Positions 9,806 through 19,302 of a stretch of DNA of 64,000 nt are shown piece after piece (position 1 is the first letter of the stretch; the number at the start of each line of letters is the position of its first letter). Source of the stretch: Melioribacteraceae bacterium (GTDB lineage Bacteria; Bacteroidota; Ignavibacteria; Ignavibacteriales; Melioribacteraceae); contig JALSTB010000012.1 of the NCBI GenBank assembly GCA_026983955.1, positions 26,422-90,421 on the forward strand, read 5' to 3'. Made by a program: the position numbers and the translations under genes. Under the pieces are notes generated by a model, which did no database searches, was not told the DNA's origin, and worked only from the letters and a program-made list of their open reading frames with translations.

Positions 9806-10978
9806 ATGAAAGAAGCGTACATAGTAGCCGGATACAGAACGGCTGTGGGAAAAGCAAAAAAAGGCGGATTCCGGTTTTACCGCCCGGACGACCTCGCAGC
9901 AGACGTAATTAATTACATGCTCGATAAATTTCCGCAACTCGATAAAAAACGGATAGACGACGTAATTGTTGGAAATGCTTTTCCCGAAGCGGAACAAGGT
10001 TTGCAAATAGGAAGGATGATTGCATTACAATGCTTACCCCAAGATGTTCCCGGGGTTACGGTAAACCGGTTCTGTGCATCCGGGGTGGAAACCATATCGA
10101 TAGGTGTTTCAAAAATTAGAGCCGGAATGGCTGATTGCATAATTGCCGGAGGAACCGAATCAATGTCGATGGTTCCGATGACCGGTTGGAAACTTGCACC
10201 CAATTACAATGTGGTTGTAAATCATCCCGAATATTACTTGGGTATGGGATTAACCGCCGAAGAGATTGCTAAGGATTTTAACATTTCACGTGAAGAGCAA
10301 GACGAATTTTCTTACAATTCACACATGAAAGCGTTAAATGCAATTGAAAAAGGTTACTTTAAAGATCAAATTGTTCCGGTAGAAGTTGAACATGTTTTTG
10401 TGGAAGACGGGAAACGGAAAACCAGAAAATTTGTGGTGGATACCGATGAAGGACCGCGTAAAGATACAACAATGGAAGCTTTGGCACGACTAAAGCCGGC
10501 ATTTGCCCAAGGGGGAACGGTAACTGCCGGCAATTCTTCCCAAACTTCGGACGGTGCCGCTTTTGTGCTTATAATGTCCGAAGACATGGTGAAAGAATTA
10601 AACATTCATCCTGTTGCCCGGATGGTTTCTTATGCCGTTGCGGGTGTGGACCCGAGAATTATGGGTATAGGTCCCGTTGCCGCAGTGCCGAAAGCATTAA
10701 AAAAAGCCGGCATGAATTTAAATGATATCGATTTGATTGAGCTGAACGAAGCTTTTGCAGCTCAATCTTTGGCTGTCATCAAGCAATTGGATTTGAATAC
10801 CGAAATTCTAAATGTTAACGGTGGAGCTATTGCACTTGGGCATCCGTTGGGTTGCACGGGAGCAAAACTTACGGTTCAAATATTAAATGAATTGGAAAGA
10901 AGAAACAAAAAATATGGAATGGTTACCGCTTGTGTAGGCGGCGGTCAAGGAGTAGCTTCAATATTTGAAAAATTATAA
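9806..10978 (+). CDS. fadA: Acetyl-CoA acyltransferase (thiolase)
   Basis: Performs the thiolytic step of beta-oxidation, releasing acetyl-CoA. All three thiolase signatures are present in 390 residues. The nucleophilic cysteine is Cys90 in [12 protein letters not shown]. The region [13 protein letters not shown] follows. The C-terminal [15 protein letters not shown] has His346 and the proton-relay Cys350. It lies between the FadN-like fusion and the acyl-CoA dehydrogenase with about 30-40 bases on each side. The order fadN-fadA-fadE matches Bacillus, which supports a degradative rather than biosynthetic thiolase. Confidence 0.94.
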   Translation: MKEAYIVAGYRTAVGKAKKGGFRFYRPDDLAADVINYMLDKFPQLDKKRIDDVIVGNAFPEAEQGLQIGRMIALQCLPQDVPGVTVNRFCASGVETISIGVSKIRAGMADCIIAGGTESMSMVPMTGWKLAPNYNVVVNHPEYYLGMGLTAEEIAKDFNISREEQDEFSYNSHMKALNAIEKGYFKDQIVPVEVEHVFVEDGKRKTRKFVVDTDEGPRKDTTMEALARLKPAFAQGGTVTAGNSSQTSDGAAFVLIMSEDMVKELNIHPVARMVSYAVAGVDPRIMGIGPVAAVPKALKKAGMNLNDIDLIELNEAFAAQSLAVIKQLDLNTEILNVNGGAIALGHPLGCTGAKLTVQILNELERRNKKYGMVTACVGGGQGVASIFEKL

Positions 10979-11016
10979 AAATTTAAATTATTATAAACAA
11001 ATTTGGAATAAATAAA

Positions 11017-12798
11017 ATGGAAAAAGAATTGCTTAAAGGTGGTGGGTTTTTAATTAAGGAAAGTAAACCCGAATCGGTTTTCATTCCGGAAGACATTACC
11101 GAAGAACAAAAAATGATGGCGGAAATGGTTGGCGAATTTTTGGAAAAAGAAATTTGGCCTAACCTCGATGCCATCGATAAACAAAGCTCCGATCATCAAC
11201 TTACAATTCAATTACTTAATAAAGCCGGCGAACTGGGTTTGCTTGGTACGGCAATTCCGGAAGAATACGGCGGACTTGGTGAAGATTTTAATACAAATAC
11301 AATTCTTGCTATGGCAATGGGTCCAAGCCATTCTTTTGGAGTTTCATTTGCTGCACATACCGGAATAGGAACCTTGCCGATTTTGTATTACGGAACCGAA
11401 GAACAAAAGAAAAAATATTTACCGAAACTGGTTACGGGCGAATGGAAATCGGCTTATTGTTTAACGGAACCTACTTCTGGCTCCGATGCACTTTCGGCTA
11501 AAACAACAGCGACACTTTCCGATGATGGGAATTATTACATTCTGAACGGTCAGAAAATGTGGATTACCAACGGTGGCTTTGCTGATATCCTGATTACTTT
11601 TGCACAAGTTGACGGGGATAAATTTACTTGTTTTATCATTCCTACCGATTCCGAAGGATTTACCAAAGGTGAAGAAGAAAACAAACTTGGAATTAAAGGC
11701 TCTTCAACGAGAGCTTTGTTTTTGGATAATGTTAAAGTGCCTAAAGAAAATATCCTCGGTGAAATCGGGAAAGGTCATTATGTTGCATTTAATATATTAA
11801 ATATAGGAAGATTTAAACTTGGTGCAATGACTACCGGAGGTGCAAAAAGATTTATTTCCATTGCAGTGCAATACGCTAACGAACGTAAGCAATTCGGAAA
11901 AACCATTGCTAGTTTTGGCGCCATTAAACATAAACTTGCGGAAATGGCTGTTAAAACTTTTGTTTCCGAAGCTGCAATTTTAAGGACAAGCGGACTGATT
12001 GACGATATGGTGAAAAAATTGATGAGCGAGGGAATGGCTTACAGCGATGCTTTAATAAAAGCAGCGGAAGAATATGCAATCGAGTCATCCATAATGAAAG
12101 TTTTCGGCTCCGAAATGCTCGATTTTGTTGTGGATGAAGTTGTTCAGGTCTTCGGCGGTTACGGTTATTCGGAAGAATATCCTGCAGCCCGTGCTTATCG
12201 GGATTCAAGAATAAACAGAATATTCGAAGGAACAAATGAAATTAACAGATTGCTCATTGTCGATATGCTTGTCAAACGTTCGATGAAAGGAAGAATTGAT
12301 TTGATGGGACCCGCAATGGGTGTGCAGAAAGAATTAATGTCTATTCCTTCGTTTGGTGAAGAACCGGAAGGAACACTGGCAAAAGAACTTAAAGCTATAA
12401 ATAATGCTAAAAAAGCAATTTTGATGATAGCCGGTTCTGCGGTTCAAAAATTCATGCAAAAATTAGCCGACGAGCAGGAAATAATTATGAATATTACCGA
12501 TATGTTAATCGAAGTTTTTGTTTCGGAATCCGCAATTTTAAGAACGCAAAAACTGGCTTTACAAAACGTGGAAAGTGCAGCTCCGTTTGTTGAAATGACC
12601 AGGATTTACGTTAGCGATGCACTCGAAAGAATTAACAATTACGGGAAACATGCAATTTCCGCTTTTGCCGAAGGTGATGAATTGAAAATGTTATTATTAG
12701 GCTTAAAACGCTTTACCAAATTCGATCCGGTAAATACTATAAAATTAAGGAGAAGTATAGCGGATAAATTAATTGAAGCTAACGAATATTGCTTCTAA
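11017..12798 (+). CDS. fadE: Acyl-CoA dehydrogenase (FadE / VLCAD-like)
   Basis: FAD enzyme that introduces the 2,3 double bond and passes electrons to ETF. The 593-residue length includes the extra C-terminal helical domain of very-long-chain dehydrogenases. Visible motifs are YCLTEPTSGSDA (flavin binding), WITNGGFADILITFAQV, the arginine-rich NERKQFGKTIASFGAI, and RIFEGTNEINRLLI, whose Glu404 is at the usual catalytic base position. The size closely matches Bacillus FadE. Its electron acceptor pair, etfB-etfA, is encoded about 2 kb away on the opposite strand. Last gene of the tightly packed part of the operon. Confidence 0.93.
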   Translation: MEKELLKGGGFLIKESKPESVFIPEDITEEQKMMAEMVGEFLEKEIWPNLDAIDKQSSDHQLTIQLLNKAGELGLLGTAIPEEYGGLGEDFNTNTILAMAMGPSHSFGVSFAAHTGIGTLPILYYGTEEQKKKYLPKLVTGEWKSAYCLTEPTSGSDALSAKTTATLSDDGNYYILNGQKMWITNGGFADILITFAQVDGDKFTCFIIPTDSEGFTKGEEENKLGIKGSSTRALFLDNVKVPKENILGEIGKGHYVAFNILNIGRFKLGAMTTGGAKRFISIAVQYANERKQFGKTIASFGAIKHKLAEMAVKTFVSEAAILRTSGLIDDMVKKLMSEGMAYSDALIKAAEEYAIESSIMKVFGSEMLDFVVDEVVQVFGGYGYSEEYPAARAYRDSRINRIFEGTNEINRLLIVDMLVKRSMKGRIDLMGPAMGVQKELMSIPSFGEEPEGTLAKELKAINNAKKAILMIAGSAVQKFMQKLADEQEIIMNITDMLIEVFVSESAILRTQKLALQNVESAAPFVEMTRIYVSDALERINNYGKHAISAFAEGDELKMLLLGLKRFTKFDPVNTIKLRRSIADKLIEANEYCF

Positions 12799-12806
12799 AC
12801 CATACA

Positions 12807-12862
12807 GGTTGTACACAAGTAAAATTTTTCCTTTCTCACCGGATATGGTTATACTTGTAACC
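12807..12862. repeat. Intergenic inverted repeat between fadE and the SDR gene
   Basis: GGTT-n4-ACAAGTA is mirrored by TACTTGTAACC about 30 bases later. An alternative smaller hairpin, GGTTA/TAACC, uses the right arm. There is no T-tract, so it is not a classic terminator. It could be an operator or an mRNA-processing structure separating fadE from the next gene. Confidence 0.3.
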
Positions 12863-12894
12863 GGCCAATTTTTATATTATTTCCGGGATAAAAA

Positions 12895-13776
12895 ATGAAT
12901 GATAAAATTTATACACAACCGATGTTAAAAGAAAATGCGCTTGATGGAAAAGTGATTGTTGTAACCGGCGGGGGAACGGGTCTTGGTAAATCAATGACAA
13001 AATACTTCTCGGATTTAGGTGCGAAGGTTGTTATTGCAAGCAGAAAATTTGATGTTTTGAAAAATACGGCTGCCGAAATCGAACAACATTCGGGGAATAG
13101 AGTTTTACCCGTAAAATGTGATGTCACTTCTTTCGACGATATTCGAAACTTGTTGACTCAAACACTAAATGAATTCAGCAGAGTGGATGTTTTAGTTAAC
13201 AACGCAGCCGGTAATTTTATAAGTCCTACTGAAAGGTTGTCCCATCGTGCGTTCGACATTATAGTGAATATTGTTTTGCGCGGAACATATTATGCTACAT
13301 TAAGTTTCGGTAAACATTGGATAAAAAACCGGCATACTGCCTCTGTTCTGAATATCGTAACAACCTACGCGTGGACGGGCTCGGGTTATGTTGTTCCATC
13401 TGCAGTTGCAAAAGCCGGAGTGCTTGCGCTTACCCGTTCGCTTGCAGTGGAATGGGCAAAATACGGTATCAGATTGAACGCAATTGCGCCGGGACCTTTC
13501 CCAACAAAAGGTGCATGGGACAGATTATTCCCCGAAGAATTAAGAACCAAATTTGCCGTCGAAAAAAAAATACCGTTACGAAGAACCGGTGAACATCAAG
13601 AGCTTGCTAACCTTGCCGCTTACCTTGTTTCCGATTATTCCGCATTTATTAACGGCGAAGTTGTCACAATCGATGGTGGCGAATGGTTGAAAGGAGCGGG
13701 CGAATTTAACTTTTTGGATGAAATACACCCGGAAATGTGGGACGAGATAGAAAAAATTATTCGTAGCAAAAAATAA
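12895..13776 (+). CDS. SDR oxidoreductase, 2,4-dienoyl-CoA reductase-like
   Basis: A 293-residue short-chain dehydrogenase with the NADP(H)-binding TGGGTGLGKSM near residue 24 and NNAAGNF near 102. The usual YxxxK is replaced by PSAVAKAG, keeping Lys but lacking Tyr. AIAPGPFPTKGAWDRLFP follows. Loss of the Tyr and the PGP-x-x-TKGA stretch are typical of mitochondrial/peroxisomal 2,4-dienoyl-CoA reductases, which reduce intermediates from unsaturated fatty acids. Its place directly after the fad genes supports that role. Another acyl-CoA-active SDR cannot be excluded. Confidence 0.8.
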   Translation: MNDKIYTQPMLKENALDGKVIVVTGGGTGLGKSMTKYFSDLGAKVVIASRKFDVLKNTAAEIEQHSGNRVLPVKCDVTSFDDIRNLLTQTLNEFSRVDVLVNNAAGNFISPTERLSHRAFDIIVNIVLRGTYYATLSFGKHWIKNRHTASVLNIVTTYAWTGSGYVVPSAVAKAGVLALTRSLAVEWAKYGIRLNAIAPGPFPTKGAWDRLFPEELRTKFAVEKKIPLRRTGEHQELANLAAYLVSDYSAFINGEVVTIDGGEWLKGAGEFNFLDEIHPEMWDEIEKIIRSKK

Positions 13777-13859
13777 TAATCAATTTATCCAATATCTTGA
13801 TATAAAAGATTTAAAATATTAAATTTCCTACTGTATCATTCCCAATATCATTTATTAAA

Positions 13860-14543
13860 ATGAAGCGATTAATATTTGACATTGAAACCGTAGGATATGA
13901 ATTCGATACACTGTCACCTTCCCAACAAGAATACATTTTACGTTACGCCGAAAGGGAAAAAGACGAACAAATCAAGCAAGAGAAAATTGACGAATCCAAA
14001 CGGTACTTGAGTTTATACCCTTTTACCGCAAAAGTTGTGGCAATTGGAATGTTGAATGTAGAATCCGGCGGTTCGCTGGTTTTATATGAAGGAAAAGATA
14101 ATTGGAAAGCTGAAGATAAAAATATTGAATATAAAGGTTTTAAAGAAAAAGAAATGTTGGAATTATTTTGGAATTATGTTTCAAAAGTTGACCAGGTAAT
14201 AACATTTAACGGCAGAAATTTCGACGTTCCTTTCCTAATGCTGCGTTCGGCAATGTTGCAAGTAAAACCTTGTATTAACTTAATTCAAAGCAGATACGCT
14301 TTAACACATCATGTCGATTTGTTGGATCAGTTTACGTTTTACGGATTGGTTCGCAAATTCAATTTGGATTTTTATTGTAATGCATTTGGTATTGAATCAC
14401 CGAAGAGCAAAGGAATAACCGGCATGGAAGTAAAGGAATTGTATAAAGCCGGAAGGGTAAAAGATATAGCAATTTATTGCGGGGACGATATCAAAGCAAC
14501 TTACGAGTTATACAAAGTTTGGAATGAATATTTGAACATATAA
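13860..14543 (+). CDS. Predicted 3'-5' exonuclease (PolB-like exonuclease fold)
   Basis: A 227-residue protein with the three DEDDy exonuclease motifs in order: FDIET at residues 6-10, TFNGRNFDVPFL (N-x3-FD) in the middle, and YCGDDIKATYELY (Y-x3-D) near the C-terminus. This matches the stand-alone PolB exonuclease-like family (Pfam DNA_pol_B_exo2), which usually lacks a polymerase domain. The biological role is not established. It follows the SDR gene after about 80 bases and may be co-transcribed, but no link with fatty-acid oxidation is apparent. Confidence 0.82.
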   Translation: MKRLIFDIETVGYEFDTLSPSQQEYILRYAEREKDEQIKQEKIDESKRYLSLYPFTAKVVAIGMLNVESGGSLVLYEGKDNWKAEDKNIEYKGFKEKEMLELFWNYVSKVDQVITFNGRNFDVPFLMLRSAMLQVKPCINLIQSRYALTHHVDLLDQFTFYGLVRKFNLDFYCNAFGIESPKSKGITGMEVKELYKAGRVKDIAIYCGDDIKATYELYKVWNEYLNI

Positions 14544-14571
14544 AAAAGCCCGGCGTTTAACGGCACCGGGC
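14542..14571 (-). terminator. Rho-independent terminator of etfBA
   Basis: Read on the minus strand, a GC-rich stem (GCCCGG / CCGGGC, with further partial pairing) is followed at once by six T residues, ten bases after the etfA stop. On the plus strand the stem has no T-tract, so it mainly serves etfBA. Confidence 0.85.
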
Positions 14572-14580
14572 ATAAACCGA

Positions 14581-15552
14581 CTATCCTTCTTTAAGTTTTT
14601 TGATCTCTTCAATCATAGCTGGAACAACCTCGAAAACGTCGCCGGTAATTCCGTAATCCGCCACTTGAAAAATAGGTGCATCCGGATCTTTATTTACAGC
14701 CACAATATATTTGGACGAGCGCATACCGGCCAAATGCTGAATGGCTCCGGAGATTCCAAGAGCAATGTATAAATTTGGCGATACCGTTTTCCCGGTCTGA
14801 CCCACTTGCTCGCTATGAGGACGCCATCCGGCATCAACAACCGCACGCGAAGCTCCAACAGCTGCGCCCAATAAATCAGCCAGTTCTTCCACGAGATGAA
14901 AATTCTCCGGTCCTTTCATTCCGCGACCGCCTGAAACAATTATAGAAGCTTCGGCAACGTCAAGTTTACCTTCCGATTTCTTAAGCTCAACAACGCGAAC
15001 ACTTAAATTGGGATTAGCCACTTCTTTGACTTCAACTTCGGCTTTGGCACCGGAGGGTTCGCCGGGATTGAATACATTGGGGCGTAGTGTGAAAATCTTT
15101 TTCCCGCTGGTTAATTTGACATCGATTAACGCTTTGCCCGCATAAACCGGACGCGTAGCAATTAACTCACCGTCTTCGATTTCAAATGCGGTACAATCCA
15201 TCGCAATTCCGGCGTTAAGTTTTACTGCAACTTTCGGCGCCAAATCTTTGCCCATTGCCGTATTGCCGAAGAAAATAATATCGTTTCCGGAATTGTTAAC
15301 ATGCTCCGCAATTATGTCTCCGTAAGCTGAAGAAGAATAATTGTGCAAATCGGCATGTTTGTAATGTGTTACTTTTTCAACCCCGTAACCACCAACGTTT
15401 TCAATTCCTTCAACTTCATTTCCAATCACAACCGCCTCAACTCCGGCATTTAATTTTTGAGCAATGTCCGATGCTGCTCTTGCTACTTCAAATGAAATTT
15501 TTTTGAGTTTTCCGTCTCTTTGTTCAAGTACAGCTAAAATTTTATTTGCCAT
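14581..15552 (-). CDS. etfA: Electron transfer flavoprotein alpha subunit
   Basis: FAD-carrying subunit of ETF, which accepts electrons from acyl-CoA dehydrogenases and passes them to the respiratory chain. The 323 residues end in the diagnostic FAD-binding domain: SGGRGMKGPENF, VGASRAVVDAGW, then GQTGKTVSPNLY and ALGISGAIQHLAGM, with NKDPDAPIFQVADYG at the end. It lies 11 bases after etfB and has its own terminator. The ETF genes are not in the fad operon but face it tail to tail, so co-regulation would need a shared signal; no clear TTYGCTRA site is visible upstream of etfB. Confidence 0.96.
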   Translation of the reverse strand: MANKILAVLEQRDGKLKKISFEVARAASDIAQKLNAGVEAVVIGNEVEGIENVGGYGVEKVTHYKHADLHNYSSSAYGDIIAEHVNNSGNDIIFFGNTAMGKDLAPKVAVKLNAGIAMDCTAFEIEDGELIATRPVYAGKALIDVKLTSGKKIFTLRPNVFNPGEPSGAKAEVEVKEVANPNLSVRVVELKKSEGKLDVAEASIIVSGGRGMKGPENFHLVEELADLLGAAVGASRAVVDAGWRPHSEQVGQTGKTVSPNLYIALGISGAIQHLAGMRSSKYIVAVNKDPDAPIFQVADYGITGDVFEVVPAMIEEIKKLKEG

Positions 15553-15563
15553 AACAAAACTCC

Positions 15564-16310
15564 TTATATTACTTTTGCTTCTTCTCTTAATAAACGAATT
15601 AGTTCGGGAACGGCGCTTGCATCCGAGCCGATAATTTTACCGGGTTGTTTAGGAGCGGGTTTTTTCATTCTGATTATTTCCACATAATTATCCGCCGGTG
15701 CAGCTTCTTTTTCTTCTATGGTTTTTCTTTTAGCTGCCATTATTCCTTTTAGAGAAGCGTAACGCGGTTCGTTTAATCCTTTCTGAGCCGTAATTACTAC
15801 CGGTAAAGTTGTTTCCACAACTTCACGGCCACCTTCAATTTCCCGTTCGGCTATAACTTTATTCCCGTCTATTTTAAGATCGACAACAACGCTTACATAA
15901 TTGTAACCGAGGAGTTCGGCTGTAAGCTGTCCGGTAATCGAATTATCATAATCGACCGATTGTTTACCGAAGAAAACAATTTCGGCGCCTTGATTTTTTA
16001 TTTCTTCTGCAAGGGCTTTGGCAACAGCAAAGGAATCCCTTTGTTTATCGTCTTTCAAGAGCACTGCACTGTCGGCTCCCATAGCCAATGCTTTTCTAAG
16101 TGATTCTTTGTTCGCTTCGGTACCAAGGCTGATTACAACAACCTCTCCGCCAAGCTGCTCTTTGGTTTTTAGAGCTTCTTCAATTGCGAATTCGTCGTAC
16201 GGGTTAACTACGTAAGTAACTCCGGACGGATCAATAGATTTTCCGTCGGAACCTATTTTTACTTTCGTAGCCGTATCGGGGACATGACTAACGCAAACTG
16301 CAATTTTCAT
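15564..16310 (-). CDS. etfB: Electron transfer flavoprotein beta subunit
   Basis: AMP-binding partner of EtfA, 248 residues. It opens with the family start IAVCVSHVPDTATK and has VVNPYDEFAIEEALK. The signature region VEREIEGGREVVETTLPVVITAQKGLNEPRY occurs in two adjoining parts around residues 175-205. Translation is driven by an excellent Shine-Dalgarno (CGGAGG) six bases before ATG. Gene order etfB-etfA is standard. With FadE encoded nearby, the natural role is in beta-oxidation electron transfer. Confidence 0.95.
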   Translation of the reverse strand: MKIAVCVSHVPDTATKVKIGSDGKSIDPSGVTYVVNPYDEFAIEEALKTKEQLGGEVVVISLGTEANKESLRKALAMGADSAVLLKDDKQRDSFAVAKALAEEIKNQGAEIVFFGKQSVDYDNSITGQLTAELLGYNYVSVVVDLKIDGNKVIAEREIEGGREVVETTLPVVITAQKGLNEPRYASLKGIMAAKRKTIEEKEAAPADNYVEIIRMKKPAPKQPGKIIGSDASAVPELIRLLREEAKVI

Positions 16311-16464
16311 TATACCTCCGTTTAGTTTAAATTTTTTAAGTAATATAAAAAATCTTGCGACTGTAAAATAATATAATTAATGTTACAAATATAATATATT
16401 TATACTAAATTATCCTTTTATAATGTCAATAAAATCAAGCGTTTACAAGAAATAAAGGGGAAAA

Positions 16465-18012
16465 ATGAATAATCCGGAATATGATTTTATCGTTATCGGT
16501 TCAGGCTTCGGCGGCTCGGTTGCCGCGTTACGATTGGCGGAGAAAAATTATAAAGTTTTGGTAATCGAAAAAGGGAAACGGCTTAAACCGCATGATTTTC
16601 CTGAAACAAATTGGAACCTAAAAAAGTGGATGTGGATTCCCGCGCTTAGATTTTTCGGGTTATTTAAAATTTCTTTTTTCAGACATATAACGGTTCTTTC
16701 CGGTGTTGGTGTTGGCGGTGGTTCATTGGTTTATGCAAATACATTGGCAATTCCTAAAAGCGAGTTTTATGCTAGCGGCAGCTGGAGCGGATTAGCCGAT
16801 TGGCGAGATGAACTCAAACCGTTTTATTCAAAAGCTTTACAAATGTTAAGTGCAGTTGAAAATCCTAGATTGGAAACCGGCGATTTGGCGTTAAAAAAGT
16901 TGGGTGTGCAAATTGGGAGAGCAGATGATTTTTTCCCTACAACGGTTGCTGTAAGCATGCAAGAAAAATTTAAGAATATTGCAGGTTATGAACTTACTGC
17001 TTGCAATTTTTGCGGTGGTTGTATGACGGGATGCCGTTATAACGCAAAAAACACGCTCGATAAAAATTATCTTTACCTTGCAGAACAACTCGGTGTTAAA
17101 ATTCTACCCGAAACGGAGGTTGTGGATGTTATTCCGGCCGGTAATAAAAACGGGGAAAACGGTTATGAATTAATTACGGTAAGTTCCACTTCAATTTTTA
17201 AACACAAGAAAAGATTCACATCGAAAGGGGTGGTTTTTGCCGGCGGTGTTTTGGGAACTGTGAAATTGTTATTAAAACTTAAAGACTCGTCCTTGCCGCG
17301 TTTATCCGATAGGGTAGGCTACGATATAAGAACAAACTCCGAAAGTTTGGTTGGTGTTACAACATTTGACAAGGCAAAGTCATTTTCCGATGGGGTTGCA
17401 ATCGGTTCCATTTTATACACCGGAAACAAAACGCACTTGGAACCGGTGCGTTACGGTTCCGGTTCGGGTTTTTGGCGGATTTTAATGTCTCCAATGGTCA
17501 CGGGTAAATCAGCTATTGAAAGAATTAAAAATATTTTAATTGATTTATTAAAAAATCCTATTAAAAATTTAAAAGTTTTTACGGTATGGAATTGGGCAAA
17601 GAGAACCCAAATTTTGTTGTTCATGCAAACAATCGATTCCAAAATAAAATTTACTTTGGGTAAACTGGGCATGAAGACGGAAATGCAAGAAGGCAAGGCT
17701 CCTTCGGCTTTCATTCCGCATGCTAAAGAGTTGTCTGAAAAATATGCTGAAATTGTTAATGGAAAACCAATGGTTTTGTTAACGGAAACATTGGGCGGAA
17801 TTCCCACAACTGCGCATATTTTGGGAGGTGCGGTAATTGGCAAAGATAAAAACTCCGGCGTAATTGATTCCAACCAAAAAGTATTCGGTTACGAAAATTT
17901 GTGGGTTTGCGACGGTTCGGCTATTTCGGCCAATCCCGGAGTTAATCCATCGCTAACAATTCTGGCAATGACCGAACGGGCAATGGATAAAGTTCCGGGT
18001 AAAGCCGATTAA
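16465..18012 (+). CDS. GMC-family FAD oxidoreductase with a four-cysteine motif
   Basis: A 515-residue flavoprotein. The N-terminus is a Rossmann FAD site (IVIGSGFGGSVAALRL). GVGVGGGSLVYANTL follows near residue 90. The C-terminus has the GMC signature HILGGAVIG and a final NPGVNPSLTILAMTER. It resembles the cholesterol oxidase-like branch. Cysteines 180, 183, 186 and 190 form CxxCxxCxxxC before RYNAKNTLDKNYL. This spacing is typical of a [4Fe-4S] ligand set and recurs in this branch. The substrate is unknown; a steroid or long-chain alcohol is possible. It is adjacent to, but transcribed away from, etfB. Confidence 0.8.
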   Translation: MNNPEYDFIVIGSGFGGSVAALRLAEKNYKVLVIEKGKRLKPHDFPETNWNLKKWMWIPALRFFGLFKISFFRHITVLSGVGVGGGSLVYANTLAIPKSEFYASGSWSGLADWRDELKPFYSKALQMLSAVENPRLETGDLALKKLGVQIGRADDFFPTTVAVSMQEKFKNIAGYELTACNFCGGCMTGCRYNAKNTLDKNYLYLAEQLGVKILPETEVVDVIPAGNKNGENGYELITVSSTSIFKHKKRFTSKGVVFAGGVLGTVKLLLKLKDSSLPRLSDRVGYDIRTNSESLVGVTTFDKAKSFSDGVAIGSILYTGNKTHLEPVRYGSGSGFWRILMSPMVTGKSAIERIKNILIDLLKNPIKNLKVFTVWNWAKRTQILLFMQTIDSKIKFTLGKLGMKTEMQEGKAPSAFIPHAKELSEKYAEIVNGKPMVLLTETLGGIPTTAHILGGAVIGKDKNSGVIDSNQKVFGYENLWVCDGSAISANPGVNPSLTILAMTERAMDKVPGKAD

Positions 18013-18986
18013 TCGATGGCAAATGCTAAAGCTTTTTTTTGTTCACTCTGAAATTCTTTTCTTTTTTCCTTGTATTCAAAAATGTCTATATCATCGAATA
18101 TGAAATTTTTAGGATTTAAAGCAATGCCTTTGTACCGTACTTCGTAATGTAAGTGCGGACCCGTGGAAAGGCTGCCGGAGTTTCCCGAAATGGCAATCAA
18201 ATCGCCCCGTTTTACATATTGCCTTCTTTTAACTTTTATCTTTTTAAGGTGAGCGTATAAAGTTACGTAACCGTAACCATGATCGATTTTTAATGTTAAA
18301 CCGTATCCACCGTTTCTACCCGCATAAATTACCCTGCCTGCACCCGTTGCGTAAACGGGTGTTCCGGTATTCGCAAGAAAATCAATGCCGGCGTGCATTC
18401 TCCGGATTTTTAATATCGGATGGAAACGCATACCGAATCTGTCGCCGTATGCAGCTTGCACCGGTTTTATTGCAGGAATACATTCGTAGAATTTTTCGTT
18501 TTCAACAAGTTTGGTTTTTACTTCGGAATAGCTCTCAAGTTCGTTTTTTACTTTTATATCCAGTTTGTTTGCAAGGTCGGATAACTGCAGCAGTAGTTTT
18601 TTCTCTTCATCAGTATTTCGCGGATCTACATTTTCGAACAGTGAACCGCCTGTTCCGAATTCTTCTTGTTTTTCTTCCGGCGGCAAGTTTACCGCAAGTC
18701 TCAACTCATTATTTTTATTGAAAAGTTTATCTACTTTCTTTTCCAAATCTTTGTATTGTTTTCCAAGTAATTTTAATTGTGCTAAAAGTTGAACGTTTCT
18801 GGCTTTCAATTCACTTAAATTTTGTTGCGGATTTACCCACTTTGTATATGAAATGTAAAGAAAGGAAAATGTTAAACCCGAAATAACAACGGTGATTAAA
18901 AGGGCGATTAAGAATTTCGTGTAAAAATTCTGAACCGGAACAAATCTTAATTCTTCTTTGGAATAGTAATAAAATTTATTTTTCAT
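18009..18986 (-). CDS. M23-family peptidase, membrane-anchored (LytM-type)
   Basis: A 325-residue type II membrane protein with one helix (FLIALLITVVISGLTFSFLYI), a coiled-coil segment, then an M23 domain. Zinc ligands are visible: H and D in RMHAGIDFLANTGTPVYA and the HxH of TGPHLHYEVRY. Such proteins cleave peptidoglycan cross-links or, if inactive, activate amidases; here the zinc site looks intact. The open frame continues 96 bases upstream into the preceding gene. The ATG used here lies 10 bases after that gene's stop, which is the more economical choice. The 3' end overlaps the GMC gene's stop codon by four bases. Confidence 0.88.
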   Translation of the reverse strand: MKNKFYYYSKEELRFVPVQNFYTKFLIALLITVVISGLTFSFLYISYTKWVNPQQNLSELKARNVQLLAQLKLLGKQYKDLEKKVDKLFNKNNELRLAVNLPPEEKQEEFGTGGSLFENVDPRNTDEEKKLLLQLSDLANKLDIKVKNELESYSEVKTKLVENEKFYECIPAIKPVQAAYGDRFGMRFHPILKIRRMHAGIDFLANTGTPVYATGAGRVIYAGRNGGYGLTLKIDHGYGYVTLYAHLKKIKVKRRQYVKRGDLIAISGNSGSLSTGPHLHYEVRYKGIALNPKNFIFDDIDIFEYKEKRKEFQSEQKKALAFAID

Positions 18987-18996
18987 TTTTTTAATT

Positions 18997-19302
18997 TCAG
19001 CTTGCTCTGGAAAGGGTATTCTTTCTTGTTTTGATTTCATCGACGATTTTCTTGTAAACTTCCCATTCATTAATCCAATCATCGGGATTTGAACTCCGGA
19101 GTTTATATCTCAAATTTTTAATCCGGGCAAACTTATCCAGATCGTAAAGTATGGCTTGTTTTTCTATCCGTTCCAGTTTTTTCAGTTCGTTACGGAAAAA
19201 GTAATCTTTGGTTTTTTCAAGAATAGTTTTACAAATTAACAGATGTTCAACCGGTAAATCGTGAATTGATTTAATTGCAGTTGCCGTGCCGTTTTTGTGC
19301 AT
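18997..19302 (-). CDS. Small helical protein of unknown function
   Basis: A 101-residue soluble, charged, predominantly helical protein (FRNELKKLERIEKQAILYDLDKF and similar heptad-like stretches). I do not recognise a family. The start is fixed by a strong Shine-Dalgarno, GCGGAGGTT, six bases before ATG; a longer frame reaching 19371 has none. It precedes the M23 peptidase by 10 bases, so the two are almost certainly co-transcribed. It may be a cytoplasmic partner, but this is inference only. Confidence 0.7.
   Translation of the reverse strand: MHKNGTATAIKSIHDLPVEHLLICKTILEKTKDYFFRNELKKLERIEKQAILYDLDKFARIKNLRYKLRSSNPDDWINEWEVYKKIVDEIKTRKNTLSRAS

Noticed and set aside
19259..19300. Sigma-54-like CGGCAC-N5-CTGCA on the minus strand
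   Set aside because: Two mismatches and located within the coding start of the small helical protein, leaving no sensible transcript start.
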